From positions 193,626 through 257,625 of the forward strand of contig NZ_AWNH01000014.1 in NCBI RefSeq assembly GCF_000482245.1: a DNA stretch of 64,000 nucleotides, given 5' to 3'. Below, piece after piece: positions 45,960 through 54,781 of the stretch (position 1 is the stretch's first letter; every line of letters begins with the position of its first letter). Below the pieces are notes generated by a model. The model had not been told where the DNA came from. It did no database searches and saw nothing but the letters and a program-made list of their open reading frames with translations. Source of the stretch: Leptolyngbya sp. Heron Island J (GTDB taxonomy: Bacteria; Cyanobacteriota; Cyanobacteriia; Phormidesmidales; Phormidesmidaceae). Position numbers and translations under genes: made by a program.

Positions 45960-46041
45960 ACCAGTCAATTCAAGCCTTTATAAAACATCAACAGAAAGTT
46001 AACAACCAAGATAATCTCATCTCGCCGGAGACTAACCTCAA

Positions 46042-46076
46042 AAAGCCCTTGAATGCCTTCAACATTCAAGGGCTTT
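46042..46076 (-). terminator. Terminator of the WecG/TagA-type gene
   Basis: A perfect 14-base stem (AAAGCCCTTGAATG at 46042-46055 and CATTCAAGGGCTTT at 46063-46076) is followed on the - strand by TTTTTGAGG. It lies 61 bases after the glycosyltransferase stop and 82 bases after the convergent upstream gene, so it may serve both. Confidence 0.85.
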
Positions 46077-46137
46077 CACTATGACACAGACTACATCAGC
46101 TATAGAAACCGTAGCCTGAGACTATAACTTGACAGCT

Positions 46138-46980
46138 CTAAACTGACTTACGCTCTCTTCTAGCCGTCCACCACTGTTGAAACAGCAACTTAAAGAATGG
46201 CATATCTTCAATCAAGTAGCGTTTCCAAAGACGCTTAGGCTCAGACATTGTCCGATATAGCCACTCCAACCCTAGTTCAGTAACAAACTCAGGAGAACGC
46301 GGCTTATGGCCAGCCTCAAAGTCAATCGCCGCACCAACAGCTAAAAATGTTTTGATATTAGACAGCTTACTTCTATGCTTAACAATCCACTTCTCTTGCT
46401 TAGGAGCACCAACACCAACCACTAATACATTGGCAGAGGAAGCACGAATACGTTCAATAATAGCTTCACATTCCTCAGGACTCTTCTCAAAGCCAAAAGA
46501 AGGAGAGTGTGCCTCAACAATAATCTCACGTCCAATGCGCTCATTGATACGCTGTTGCGCTAGTTTAGCCACACCAGGAGCCGCACCCAACAGATATATT
46601 TTCACATCGGGATTATCTCGATGATAGTCACAAAACCAAGGCAACAAATCAGAGCCCGAAATCTTATCACAAATTGGCGTACCCAAAAACTGAGCAGCAT
46701 ACATCAGAATTTTACTATCGCATACGCGAAAGTCTACAGCCTCGTATACTTTGCGAAATTCTGCATCATGCTGCAGCTTCATCAGGTGATCCACATTAGG
46801 AGTCACGACAACACCGCCATCAACATCTAGACGTTCTAACAGCTCTTCACGAGAAAGGTTGTCAATCTCAACATCTAAGATATTTACTGTGGCAGTTTTG
46901 TCAGTAGTCAGAGCCGATGAATTTGCATAAGAGTTCTTAAAATTTTGGTCTGAAGTGACGACCGAGGCTTGGTACTGCAT
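46138..46980 (-). CDS. WecG/TagA/CpsF family glycosyltransferase
   Basis: 280 residues from ATG 46980. Family motifs are clear: VVTPNVDHLMKLQHD, FRVCDSKILMYAAQFLG, YLLGAAPGVAKLAQQRI, VLVVGVGAPKQEKWI and VGAAIDFEAGHKPRSPEF followed by GLEWLYRTMSEPKRLWKRYL. These enzymes (GT26) transfer N-acetylmannosamine-type sugars to lipid-linked acceptors during wall polymer or exopolysaccharide synthesis at the membrane. The first 45 residues are unusually hydrophilic. No other polysaccharide genes lie close by. A terminator follows. Confidence 0.92.
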   Translation of the reverse strand: MQYQASVVTSDQNFKNSYANSSALTTDKTATVNILDVEIDNLSREELLERLDVDGGVVVTPNVDHLMKLQHDAEFRKVYEAVDFRVCDSKILMYAAQFLGTPICDKISGSDLLPWFCDYHRDNPDVKIYLLGAAPGVAKLAQQRINERIGREIIVEAHSPSFGFEKSPEECEAIIERIRASSANVLVVGVGAPKQEKWIVKHRSKLSNIKTFLAVGAAIDFEAGHKPRSPEFVTELGLEWLYRTMSEPKRLWKRYLIEDMPFFKLLFQQWWTARRERKSV

Positions 46981-47726
46981 GATTTTAGAAGGCTACCTTT
47001 CTACTAATACAAAAACATTTACAACTGAAGCTGAAAGACAAAAATGATAATCTATGTTCTATAAGAGGAACAATTTGCCTATCAACCTGAGGGCTGTTGG
47101 TAAAGGGGGAGATAGCACCTAAACAACTGTTCCAATAGCGTTATACCACCAGATAGATAGTCGTTCCGCGCCTTATCTACACTCATCGAATAAACTTAAT
47201 CAGATAATAAAGAACCGATGAGAAGATACCCCTAATACCTACGTAAGTAAAATCACAATAGTCCCCAAGCAGTAGCAGACCAAAGTTTCAGGCTCCGTCT
47301 TTAATACTGCTAAACAACCATCAGGCAACTTTTACAAGAAAGCCATGTCCTGATGCTGTTGCACTTCACCTATAGACCACCAATTATTGGCAATAGTTTC
47401 CTATAAAAAGGTCAAAAATCTGCTTATTTGGCGGTTGCATAATCATTTAGTCTGCGCGTAACGCTCAAGAACCCCTGAAATGAATAATTCCACAGAAACA
47501 TATCCATCAGTAAAACTGTTGATAATTCATAGAAATTACAGCAACTTTTTTACAGTCGGTGCTGCGTAGACAGAAAAACCCGGCAATTTGGATAAATTTC
47601 ATGCATCCCACAGTGAATACCATCAGCAATAAGCTGCTACAAAACAATTTTGTTAAGTAGACATACTGTATTCATGAAGACTTTATCATTTTGTAGTTAT
47701 ATCCAAGCACATTTAGGTTTGTTGTT
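46981..47726. other. Long gene-less stretch
   Basis: About 745 bases between two - strand genes. I see no frame with coding character, no tRNA, no long repeat and no terminator-like hairpin. The 5' flank of the glycosyltransferase gene includes TTGTAA and TATTAG at about 47000-47025 as a possible promoter. The length is unusual for this window, and a short RNA or a lost gene is possible. Confidence 0.4.
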
Positions 47727-48146
47727 TCATCTTGAGCAGGCATTGCTTACCTTATATTGAACTAAACTGCTGACTTCTTGTAGCGGGATAGCCAGCTTTC
47801 TTGAAATAGCTTGCTCAACATCCTCAGGCACTATCAGGTCAAATTGAAGTTTGCGATCGCCCGACTGATCAGAAATCACCTTGGCTTCAGCACTACTGGA
47901 TTCATTACAAATTTCCACATAGATAGCCGTAATAGATGGTTGTGTAGTGTCTTCAGGCTGGGGATTTGTAATCACGTAACGCGGTGTGTCATAGGTACGC
48001 CCCAGAATTCTCAGCATCATAAGCTGACCCATGAGCCAAAAGCCCCCCCCTAACACTAACAATGCTAGCCAGAGCCGTAGAACCCTCCAATTGAATAGCG
48101 GCAAACGCTTGAGTTTTCGCATAATGACCTTAGACACCCAATGCAC
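47727..48146 (-). CDS. Single-pass membrane protein of unknown function
   Basis: 139 residues from ATG 48146; ATG 48122 (start RKLKRLPLFNWR) is also possible and gives a typical basic N-terminus. One transmembrane helix at about 29-47 (WLALLVLGGGFWLMGQLMM) leads to an extracytoplasmic domain with a beta-alpha pattern (PSITAIYVEICNES, KLQFDLIVPEDVEQAISRKL). No family recognised. It is divergent from the response regulator gene, sharing a 97-base region, so it might belong to its regulon. Confidence 0.5.
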   Translation of the reverse strand: MHWVSKVIMRKLKRLPLFNWRVLRLWLALLVLGGGFWLMGQLMMLRILGRTYDTPRYVITNPQPEDTTQPSITAIYVEICNESSSAEAKVISDQSGDRKLQFDLIVPEDVEQAISRKLAIPLQEVSSLVQYKVSNACSR

Positions 48147-48243
48147 TGATCATACTCGGCCATTAACAACCTCACATTTCTGTTATATTCGTTGCCCATA
48201 CTAAGGTCGGTAAACTCTACTTGCTTGTATTGGGTAGCCCCCT

Positions 48244-48927
48244 ATGATTATCCTGCTGGTTGAAGATGACCCCGCCCAACTACGTCCGTTAGGCATTGCT
48301 CTTTCTGAATCAGGTCATTTAGTGGATGGTGTAGAAGATCCCCAGGAGGCTCAATGGCTGATCAACAACAAGGATTACGATTTGCTGATTTTAGACTGGA
48401 TGCTGCCCATAGTTAGTGGCGTGTCATTATGTCAGCAGTATCGAGCCCTGGGTAAAGCATCCCCTGTGCTAATGTTAACGGCCAAGGATACAACAGCAGA
48501 CAAAGTAGTGGGTTTGGATGCTGGAGCTGATGACTATTTAGTAAAGCCTGTGGATATTCCAGAACTGTTGGCCAGAGTACGAGCCCTGGGTCGCCGCTCA
48601 CCTCAATGGCATGGAGATCTGCTTAGTCTGGGTGATCTGTATCTCCATATTTCCACTCTCACCCTAGAACGCCAGCAGACAAGCATTCGTCTCTCCAGTC
48701 GCGAATTTCATTTAATGGAATATCTGATGCGGCGTTCGGGCCAGGTGATCACTCGCGATAATATCGAACAAACGCTGTGGACGTGGGGCACTGAACCAGA
48801 AAGCAATGCAGTGACGGCCCTCATCTGGCGACTGCGGCAGCGGCTGGATGAGCTGGACGCCAAAAGCTGGCTAGAGACAGTTTATGGGATGGGCTATCGT
48901 CTTAAAATCCCTGAAAAAATTTCGTAG
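48244..48927 (+). CDS. rppA: OmpR-family response regulator, RppA-like
   Basis: 227 residues from ATG 48244. The receiver has an intact acidic pair (VEDD), phospho-acceptor Asp51 (LLILDWMLPIVSG), Thr in LTAKD and Lys in YLVKPVD. The winged-helix DNA-binding domain starts near 130 and includes SSREFHLMEYLMRRSGQVIT and IWRLRQRLDE. It resembles cyanobacterial RppA, which responds to redox state or nickel (also called NrsR). The kinase follows 20 bases later. The symbol is by similarity in pattern; other OmpR regulators are possible. Confidence 0.8.
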   Translation: MIILLVEDDPAQLRPLGIALSESGHLVDGVEDPQEAQWLINNKDYDLLILDWMLPIVSGVSLCQQYRALGKASPVLMLTAKDTTADKVVGLDAGADDYLVKPVDIPELLARVRALGRRSPQWHGDLLSLGDLYLHISTLTLERQQTSIRLSSREFHLMEYLMRRSGQVITRDNIEQTLWTWGTEPESNAVTALIWRLRQRLDELDAKSWLETVYGMGYRLKIPEKIS

Positions 48928-48947
48928 AGGGTTATACACCTGTCGCA

Positions 48948-50231
48948 ATGTTCAATCGCAGTCGTCTCAATCTGGCTTACTGGTTCGCCCTTTCCATGGG
49001 GAGTATTTTGATTGCGTTTACCGGTGTGGTTTACACCCTCGAAGCTGAAGATAAGCTCCAAGACTTCGATGAGAAGTTGTACTTGACAGTGAAGGACATC
49101 GACAATCGCACCTATTACCGCCCAGAGCAGGGAGACTGGCTTTTGGCCAAGGGTACCGCATTGGTGGGAGAAAATGCCCTATCTCCACAGAATGAATTAC
49201 TTTATATCCGTTGGTATGATCGCAATTGGAAATTAACTCAGTTTGTTGGATCCACCCATGACCTAAAGCAGGTGATGGCCCCCAAAAAGCGCTTTGAGAC
49301 AATTGATATCAACGGTGTTGATGGTTCAGAGAAACAGATTCTGCGTCAGTTAACTGTCCCGATTAAATATAACAAGCGCGTTGTTGGATATATCCAAGCA
49401 GCCACCCCATTAGCTCCCCTACAGGCTGATTTAAATCGGACGCTTGTTGTTTTGACTCTTGGTGTCCCTGTCACCCTTGGCATCATTGGCCTAACCGGAT
49501 GGATTTTAGGCGGCATCGCTATGCAACCCATCCGACAATCTTACGAGCGCCTGCAACGCTTTACCGCTGACGCCTCTCACGAATTACGTAATCCGTTGGC
49601 GGCCATCCTCAGCAACGCTCAGGTTGCTCTTATTCCTGGTGTTCAGGGAAGTTCTCAGGAGGAATGTGTGAAAGAGATCGAGACTGCAGCTAAGGCGATG
49701 AGTGGCCTCATTGACGATCTCTTGTTTTTAGCCCGCCATGAGGGGCCCATTAATGGAGCTGCACTGATTGAGCAAATTAGCGTTGGAGACCTGCTCAAAC
49801 CTCTAGTGGACTATGGTAAAACTCAAGCATTCCGACGAAATCGTACATTTGTTCATGACATCCCAAACCATACCGCTACGGTCAAAGTGAATGCACAGCT
49901 CCTGCGCCGAGCCCTAACTAATCTTTTGGATAATGCGTTTAAGTACACAAAAGATGGCGGCATCGTTCAGCTTCGTCTCCAAGTTCAGGCCAATTATGTG
50001 CTGATTCAGGTTGAAGATGATGGTGTTGGTATTCCAGAAGCGGATTTGCTCCAAATTTTTGAGCGATTTTATCGGGTTGATGCAGCGCGATCGCGACACA
50101 CAGGCGGATTTGGTCTCGGTCTATCGATTGCTCAACAGGTGGTGCGTGCTCACAATGGACAAATCACGGCAACGAGTATTGTGGGCAAAGGCAGTACTTT
50201 TCAAGTTCAGTTGCCGCGCTTAAAATCTTGA
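48948..50231 (+). CDS. rppB: Sensor histidine kinase, RppB-like
   Basis: 427 residues from ATG 48948. Two transmembrane helices (about 8-30 and 165-190) flank a periplasmic sensor region of about 135 residues. The H-box FTADASHELRNPLAAILSN holds the phosphorylated histidine. The N box (LRRALTNLLDNAFKYT), G1 (VEDDGVGIPEADLLQIFERF) and G2 (TGGFGLGLSIAQQVV) are complete. It is paired with the regulator 20 bases upstream. The N-terminus (FNRSRLNLAYWFALSMGSIL) is of the type seen in RppB/NrsS-like kinases. The signal is not deducible from sequence. Confidence 0.82.
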   Translation: MFNRSRLNLAYWFALSMGSILIAFTGVVYTLEAEDKLQDFDEKLYLTVKDIDNRTYYRPEQGDWLLAKGTALVGENALSPQNELLYIRWYDRNWKLTQFVGSTHDLKQVMAPKKRFETIDINGVDGSEKQILRQLTVPIKYNKRVVGYIQAATPLAPLQADLNRTLVVLTLGVPVTLGIIGLTGWILGGIAMQPIRQSYERLQRFTADASHELRNPLAAILSNAQVALIPGVQGSSQEECVKEIETAAKAMSGLIDDLLFLARHEGPINGAALIEQISVGDLLKPLVDYGKTQAFRRNRTFVHDIPNHTATVKVNAQLLRRALTNLLDNAFKYTKDGGIVQLRLQVQANYVLIQVEDDGVGIPEADLLQIFERFYRVDAARSRHTGGFGLGLSIAQQVVRAHNGQITATSIVGKGSTFQVQLPRLKS

Positions 50232-50352
50232 GCTAATGGATTTGACCATATCCAATAAGCACACTGATAGCTAATAGCAAAGCACCACAGACAAGGGGGC
50301 CAAGGAGTGGCCATAGCAGTAAACCATAGACATTGAACTGCCAGTTTTCGGT

Positions 50353-51369
50353 CTAGTTTTTCTTCTTATATTGCTGCTTTGGACTGCGGGGTCTATCTGG
50401 GTATTTCATTTCTAATAGTCCAGCTTCTAATGCCGGAATCAAGTAGTTCTTTCGAAACGTTGCCCGATGGGATAACCCTAGACGCTCCATCAGTGTATGA
50501 GTTGTGAAATAGCCGTCATCCATGACCGCTAATAATTTTTGAACTTGGTCGGTAGCTTGGTCGGTAGCTTGGTCGGTAGCTTGGTCGGTAGCTTGGTCGG
50601 TAGCTTGGTCGGTTCCTGAAACTGCCTGGGTTAGAGCATTGTCAATAATGTCCAACATAAACTCGATGAAGACAGTGCTGTTAGCGGCCTTATCGGCTTG
50701 TTCTAGTGTTTGGTAATAGCGTTCTTGCTCATCTTTGATCAGACTCTCAATTGGTAAGAGAAAAAAGATTGGGTTCCACTGGCTCAAGATTAATGTCTGC
50801 CACAGACGCCCCATGCGACCATTCCCATCCATAAATGGATGGATAAACTCTAATTCATAGTGAAATACACAGCTTTTAATCAGTGCATGATCTTCTGCAT
50901 GGTCTAGCCAATCGAGTAGATCTGACATTAACAGCGGTACTCGTTTGGCAGGCGGAGCCACATGGACAACTTTGCTTTCTTTATGGATGCCTACACCTGC
51001 TCGCCGAAATTTGCCTGCATCGGTGAGAATGTCACCCATTAAATATTGGTGGGCGGTTAGAAGATCTTCTACTGAGGCAGGCTTCCAAGTCGTTAGTGCC
51101 TCATAGGCCCGAATTGCTCCCTGCACTTCACTGATTTCTCTAGGCTGTCCCAGTATGCGCTTACCCTCTAGAATTGCGGTCACCTGTTCTAAGGATAGGG
51201 TATTGCCTTCTATAGCCAGGGTTCCTTGAATGGTACGAATGCGGTTTTGCTTCCGCAGCTGGGGTGATGCACTCAGCCCACGACTATCTAATCGGCCTAC
51301 CTGCTCGGCAATGGCACTAATTTGATTGATACTCTTGGGAGTGATATCAAAGGGTGGCTGATAAGACAT
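50353..51369 (-). CDS. Fic/DOC-family AMP-transferase with self-inhibitory motif
   Basis: 338 residues from ATG 51369. The catalytic motif HPFMDGNGRMGRLW (HPFxxGNGRxxR) is intact at about 175-188. An N-terminal inhibitory motif (S/T)xxxE(G/N) is present as TLAIEG near residue 48, so this is a class II Fic protein. Fic enzymes attach AMP (or other nucleotides) to target hydroxyls. Then come tandem TDQA units encoded by a 12-base repeat, followed by a winged-helix-like C-terminus (YFTTHTLMERLGLSHRATFR). Lone Fic proteins with this layout are often regulatory or toxin-like. Target unknown. Confidence 0.92.
   Translation of the reverse strand: MSYQPPFDITPKSINQISAIAEQVGRLDSRGLSASPQLRKQNRIRTIQGTLAIEGNTLSLEQVTAILEGKRILGQPREISEVQGAIRAYEALTTWKPASVEDLLTAHQYLMGDILTDAGKFRRAGVGIHKESKVVHVAPPAKRVPLLMSDLLDWLDHAEDHALIKSCVFHYELEFIHPFMDGNGRMGRLWQTLILSQWNPIFFLLPIESLIKDEQERYYQTLEQADKAANSTVFIEFMLDIIDNALTQAVSGTDQATDQATDQATDQATDQATDQVQKLLAVMDDGYFTTHTLMERLGLSHRATFRKNYLIPALEAGLLEMKYPDRPRSPKQQYKKKN
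50544..50613. repeat. 12-base tandem repeat within the Fic gene
   Basis: The unit CTTGGTCGGTAG is repeated five times exactly from 50544, plus one partial unit differing in its last two bases. It encodes TDQA repeats on the - strand. As 12 is a multiple of three, changes in copy number alter linker length without shifting frame. Confidence 0.9.
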
Positions 51370-51527
51370 TTATTAAGCATATACTGTTAGTCTTAGCTTG
51401 CGATAAGGCTAAAAATATTCCATTTTTTTGAATGATTCTACGTTGCTGCATAGAGGATCAATGTATGCCATATGCAATATAAAGCTATTCACAAAGCTCA
51501 GTATTCTGTAATTTAAGTAGTACTCGT

Positions 51528-52538
51528 ATGTCAGCTAATGATTCTTTGGTATTTATTGATACCAACAAATACCTTGATCTTTATCGCATAAATCGAGATA
51601 AAAAGTTACTTGAACTACTATTAGAGCAAGTAGATCATATATTTGTGACACAACAGATATTTGACGAATTCAAGCGTAATAAGCTTTCGGTAGCAGCAGA
51701 ATCCTTCAAGGAGAAATCTAAGGCGCTGAGACTCACAAATTTTAATCTACCAGATCATCTTTCTAGCCAAAGCATCGATCAAGACCATACTCTCCAACAA
51801 CTACAAAGTCTGGGGCAAGATAGAAAAAAACTGCTCAACCAATTTGATAGTTTACTTCTCAAGATTATTGAACAAATTAGTCGTTCAGAAGACGACATAT
51901 CAAAGGCTCTTTCTCATATATTTGCAAATGCAGTTGCTCCTTCTTCCGAAGAATTGCAAAGGGCTAGGAATCGCAGGGAACTTGGTAACCCTCCAGGGAA
52001 AAAGACAGATCCACTGGGTGATCAACTCACCTGGGAGGAAATTCTTACCCACTTCAAGGGAAAGAAAAGATTGTGGATCATTTCCAGAGATAGTGACTAC
52101 GATGCAGCCTATGGTAATCAGAGCTTTCTGAATTGTTTTCTGTACGACGAACTATGTCGGGTCACACCTGAACATGAAGTTTATATCTTTGAAGATCTAA
52201 GTAAGGGCCTACAGCATTTTGTTAAAACGACAGGGGTACGAGCTGAAAAGCAATTGACACCTGAAGAGACGCAAGAAATCGAAAAGGAAGAAAGGTCTCT
52301 GCCATCTCTATATCGGCAGAGTGAGGTGATGGGCAGAGTACTCGCCAACATCGACCTTGATGCTCTCAATCGTGCTGTAGAAAAACAGGGTGAAATGGCA
52401 CGTCGCATGCTCGCCAATATTGACTTTGATGCTCTCAATCGTCTTGCGGAAAGGCAGCGTAAAGAAAATCTCCGCATGATAGCCAGATTAGGATTAGATG
52501 TTCCTGACCTAGCTACTGAAGAAGGCGAAAAAGAATGA
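51528..52538 (+). CDS. PIN-like domain protein (DUF4935-type) with C-terminal repeats
   Basis: 336 residues from ATG 51528. The start LVFIDTNKYLDLYRINRDKK and later LWIISRDSDYDAAYG are typical of PIN-like nucleases (Asp in FIDTN, acidic residues in RDSDYD), as in DUF4935. A middle insertion of about 90 residues is helical. The C-terminus holds two copies of a unit with LANIDxDALNRxxExQ (about 269-291 and 293-315). PIN proteins cut RNA as toxins or defence effectors. The gene is AT-rich and divergent from the Fic gene, 158 bases apart, suggesting a small accessory island. No antitoxin is visible. Confidence 0.68.
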   Translation: MSANDSLVFIDTNKYLDLYRINRDKKLLELLLEQVDHIFVTQQIFDEFKRNKLSVAAESFKEKSKALRLTNFNLPDHLSSQSIDQDHTLQQLQSLGQDRKKLLNQFDSLLLKIIEQISRSEDDISKALSHIFANAVAPSSEELQRARNRRELGNPPGKKTDPLGDQLTWEEILTHFKGKKRLWIISRDSDYDAAYGNQSFLNCFLYDELCRVTPEHEVYIFEDLSKGLQHFVKTTGVRAEKQLTPEETQEIEKEERSLPSLYRQSEVMGRVLANIDLDALNRAVEKQGEMARRMLANIDFDALNRLAERQRKENLRMIARLGLDVPDLATEEGEKE

Positions 52539-52809
52539 AAAGATAAGTTTAACCTAATCAAAGTCGTAGACCCAAACTTCTTAGATCGGGTATTAGGGTA
52601 AGCATTGTCTAATCGGCAATATTTCTTAATCCTCAGCATCATCTGAAGTTCATATATAGCTCTTTTGATGAAAATCCTGTGAAATGTCCAAGGATACGTA
52701 TCAGTCACAACATTTACTGGCAGGGGTACTTCGCTAACTTTTTTTGGCGTGAGCAATCGCTCAGATTAATGTTCAACAATCTTCTCAACCCCCACTGAAG
52801 GTTTCTATT

Positions 52810-53895
52810 GTGTCTATCAAGATTGAAAAAACAGCTTTTTCTTGGATATTATTGGGCATCGCTGCTCAGCCATTTTTATCATCGTCTGTTCAGGCGGCAT
52901 CCTTTGGCTTTGGCGAGACTGCCGTTGAGACCATCAACTATCTGGCTGAAAATTTAAAAGGACGGAGTGTAGGTACCCAAAAGGAGGCCGAAACGGTTGC
53001 CTATCTTGTACAGCAGCTCAAGGGATTTGGGTATAAGCCTACCTTGCAGCCATTTAGCTATGAATGGCAAGGTGAGACACTAACTTCTTATAATATTTTG
53101 GCTGAGCGCACTGGCACCTCGGGTCAGCAAATTCTGTTAGGGGCGCACTACGACAATGCTCCTAGCAGCGCTACGCTAGATCGTACCAATCTGGAAGGCG
53201 TTAACGACAATGCTTCAGGTGTTGGTGTTTTGCTAGAACTGGCGCAGCGTCTGGAACCAGAAACTAACAACACAATCAAATTTATTTTTTTTGGAGCTGA
53301 AGAAATTGGGTTGGTTGGCTCGGAGTTTTATGCTAACAGCCTGAGTAAGCAAGAGATTGACGATACGTTACTGATGGCTAACCTCGATAGCTTGGTGGTA
53401 GGCGACAAGATGTACTTCAATGCGGGGCGTGGGGCCACAGAGAAACCTTCATGGTTCAGGTATCGAGATCTTGCCCTTGAAATTGCCGCCGAAAATGGCA
53501 TTGCGGCAGAAAGTAATCCAGGGTTCAATGCCTTCTATCCAAAGGGGACCGGCTGCTGCAGTGATTTAGAATCGTTTGATTTTTTGATGCCCGTGTTGGC
53601 AGCTGAGGCGACGAACTGGGACATTGGTGCTCAAGATGGCTTTACTCAGACCTCTGATCCTAGGGTACCTAATGGGCGCACCTGGCATGACCCAGCCACT
53701 GATAATCGAAAGTTTATCAATACAATTTTTCCTGGTTTGATTGAGGAGCGCACGCGAAATTACACGCTAATCTTTGATGAATTTATTGATCGAGTAGATG
53801 CTGAATCGGTACCAGAGCCGATGAGTCTGTTGGGGTTTGCGACTCTGGGGGTCGGTGGTTTGTTGCTCAAGCGACACCAGGTCAAGGATAGTTGA
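52810..53895 (+). CDS. M28-family zinc peptidase with PEP-CTERM sorting signal
   Basis: 361 residues from GTG 52810, with GAAGG at 52797-52801. A signal peptide ends near VQAASFG (about residue 30). The M28 catalytic pattern is clear: LLGAHYDNAP (Zn-His/Asp), EGVNDNASGVGVL, FFGAEEIGLVGSEFY, LMANLDSL and a distal TWHDPATDN. It probably removes N-terminal residues from peptides. The C-terminus, VPEPMSLLGFATLGVGGLLL then KR, is a PEP-CTERM tag: PEP motif, hydrophobic helix, basic end, recognised by exosortase. No exosortase gene is in the window. Confidence 0.9.
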   Translation: MSIKIEKTAFSWILLGIAAQPFLSSSVQAASFGFGETAVETINYLAENLKGRSVGTQKEAETVAYLVQQLKGFGYKPTLQPFSYEWQGETLTSYNILAERTGTSGQQILLGAHYDNAPSSATLDRTNLEGVNDNASGVGVLLELAQRLEPETNNTIKFIFFGAEEIGLVGSEFYANSLSKQEIDDTLLMANLDSLVVGDKMYFNAGRGATEKPSWFRYRDLALEIAAENGIAAESNPGFNAFYPKGTGCCSDLESFDFLMPVLAAEATNWDIGAQDGFTQTSDPRVPNGRTWHDPATDNRKFINTIFPGLIEERTRNYTLIFDEFIDRVDAESVPEPMSLLGFATLGVGGLLLKRHQVKDS

Positions 53896-53963
53896 AGAAG
53901 GCGCGTTAGCTGTTTAAGCATACAGTACGTTCCTGGATTGAACGAAGTCGAAAGTAGATATCG

Positions 53964-54665
53964 TCATTGAACTAACATAGATCGAGAAGAAAAGGCTTCT
54001 CTTAGAACATAGCCTGCACCTCGTATAGTGTGAATTAAGCGACTTTCACGATTGGCTTCTAGCTTTAATCTCAGGTAGCGAATGTAAACGTGCAATATAT
54101 TGGTTTCCCCACCAAAGTCATAGCCCCAGACTTCTTGGATAATGCGATCGCACGACAAGACCTGTCGCGGGTGGGAAATCAGATAGACCAACAAACTAAA
54201 TTCTTTGGGTGTTAGTTTGATCAAACGGTTTCCCCGATAGACTTCCCAGGTTCTCAAATCAATCTTTAAGTCCTGAAAGTTAAGAGTATCTCGCCTACCA
54301 TGACCGTGGCGTCTGAGGTGTAACCGAATGCGGGCAACCAGTTCTTCAATGCTGGCAGGCCATCGCAAGTAGTCATCTGCACCAGAATCAAATGCGATCG
54401 CACAATGGTTAACACTACTCTCATCCAGCAAAATTATCGGCATTTCCTGCTGAGTTGAGCGCAATCGTCGACAAATTTCTAACCCTGATGCCCCTGACAA
54501 TGCAAGATCTAAAATTGCTAAATCAGGCTGCCGTTCACGCAGTGCCATCAGGGCAGAGATACTATCGTCTACTATCCTCAATTGATAGCCTTCGTAGCGT
54601 AGTTCGGTTGTTATTAACGTCGTTAAAGACGAATGGTTAGAGGCTACTAAAATCTGAATTGCCAT
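53964..54665 (-). CDS. Atypical OmpR-family response regulator
   Basis: ATG 54665 gives 233 residues and the usual receiver start (AIQILVASNHSSLTTLIT); the frame is open to 54767. The phospho-acceptor Asp53 is kept (LAILDLALSGASGLEI), but the acidic pair normally at positions 8-9 is Ser-Asn, the conserved Lys is Trp (YLRWPAS), and the usual Thr/Ser region reads LDESSV. The C-terminal winged helix is canonical (LTPKEFSLLVYLISHP, HVYIRYLRLKLE). It probably binds DNA without normal phosphorylation. It is the last gene of the RND efflux operon (about 115 bases after the transporter). Confidence 0.85.
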   Translation of the reverse strand: MAIQILVASNHSSLTTLITTELRYEGYQLRIVDDSISALMALRERQPDLAILDLALSGASGLEICRRLRSTQQEMPIILLDESSVNHCAIAFDSGADDYLRWPASIEELVARIRLHLRRHGHGRRDTLNFQDLKIDLRTWEVYRGNRLIKLTPKEFSLLVYLISHPRQVLSCDRIIQEVWGYDFGGETNILHVYIRYLRLKLEANRESRLIHTIRGAGYVLREAFSSRSMLVQ

Positions 54666-54781
54666 AGATTTAGGATGGGTTACGTCAACGAAAGATTGTT
54701 TCAACGAATTATTTCGACTCACTCTGCTAGCAGACCCATGACAAACGCCGAAATTAGCCATAGTCAATCATTGGCATAACC

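Noticed and set aside
52181..52756. 191-codon frame opposite the PIN-like gene
   Set aside because: It is rich in Ser, Arg and Leu and mirrors the repeats of the real gene on the other strand; no conserved pattern.
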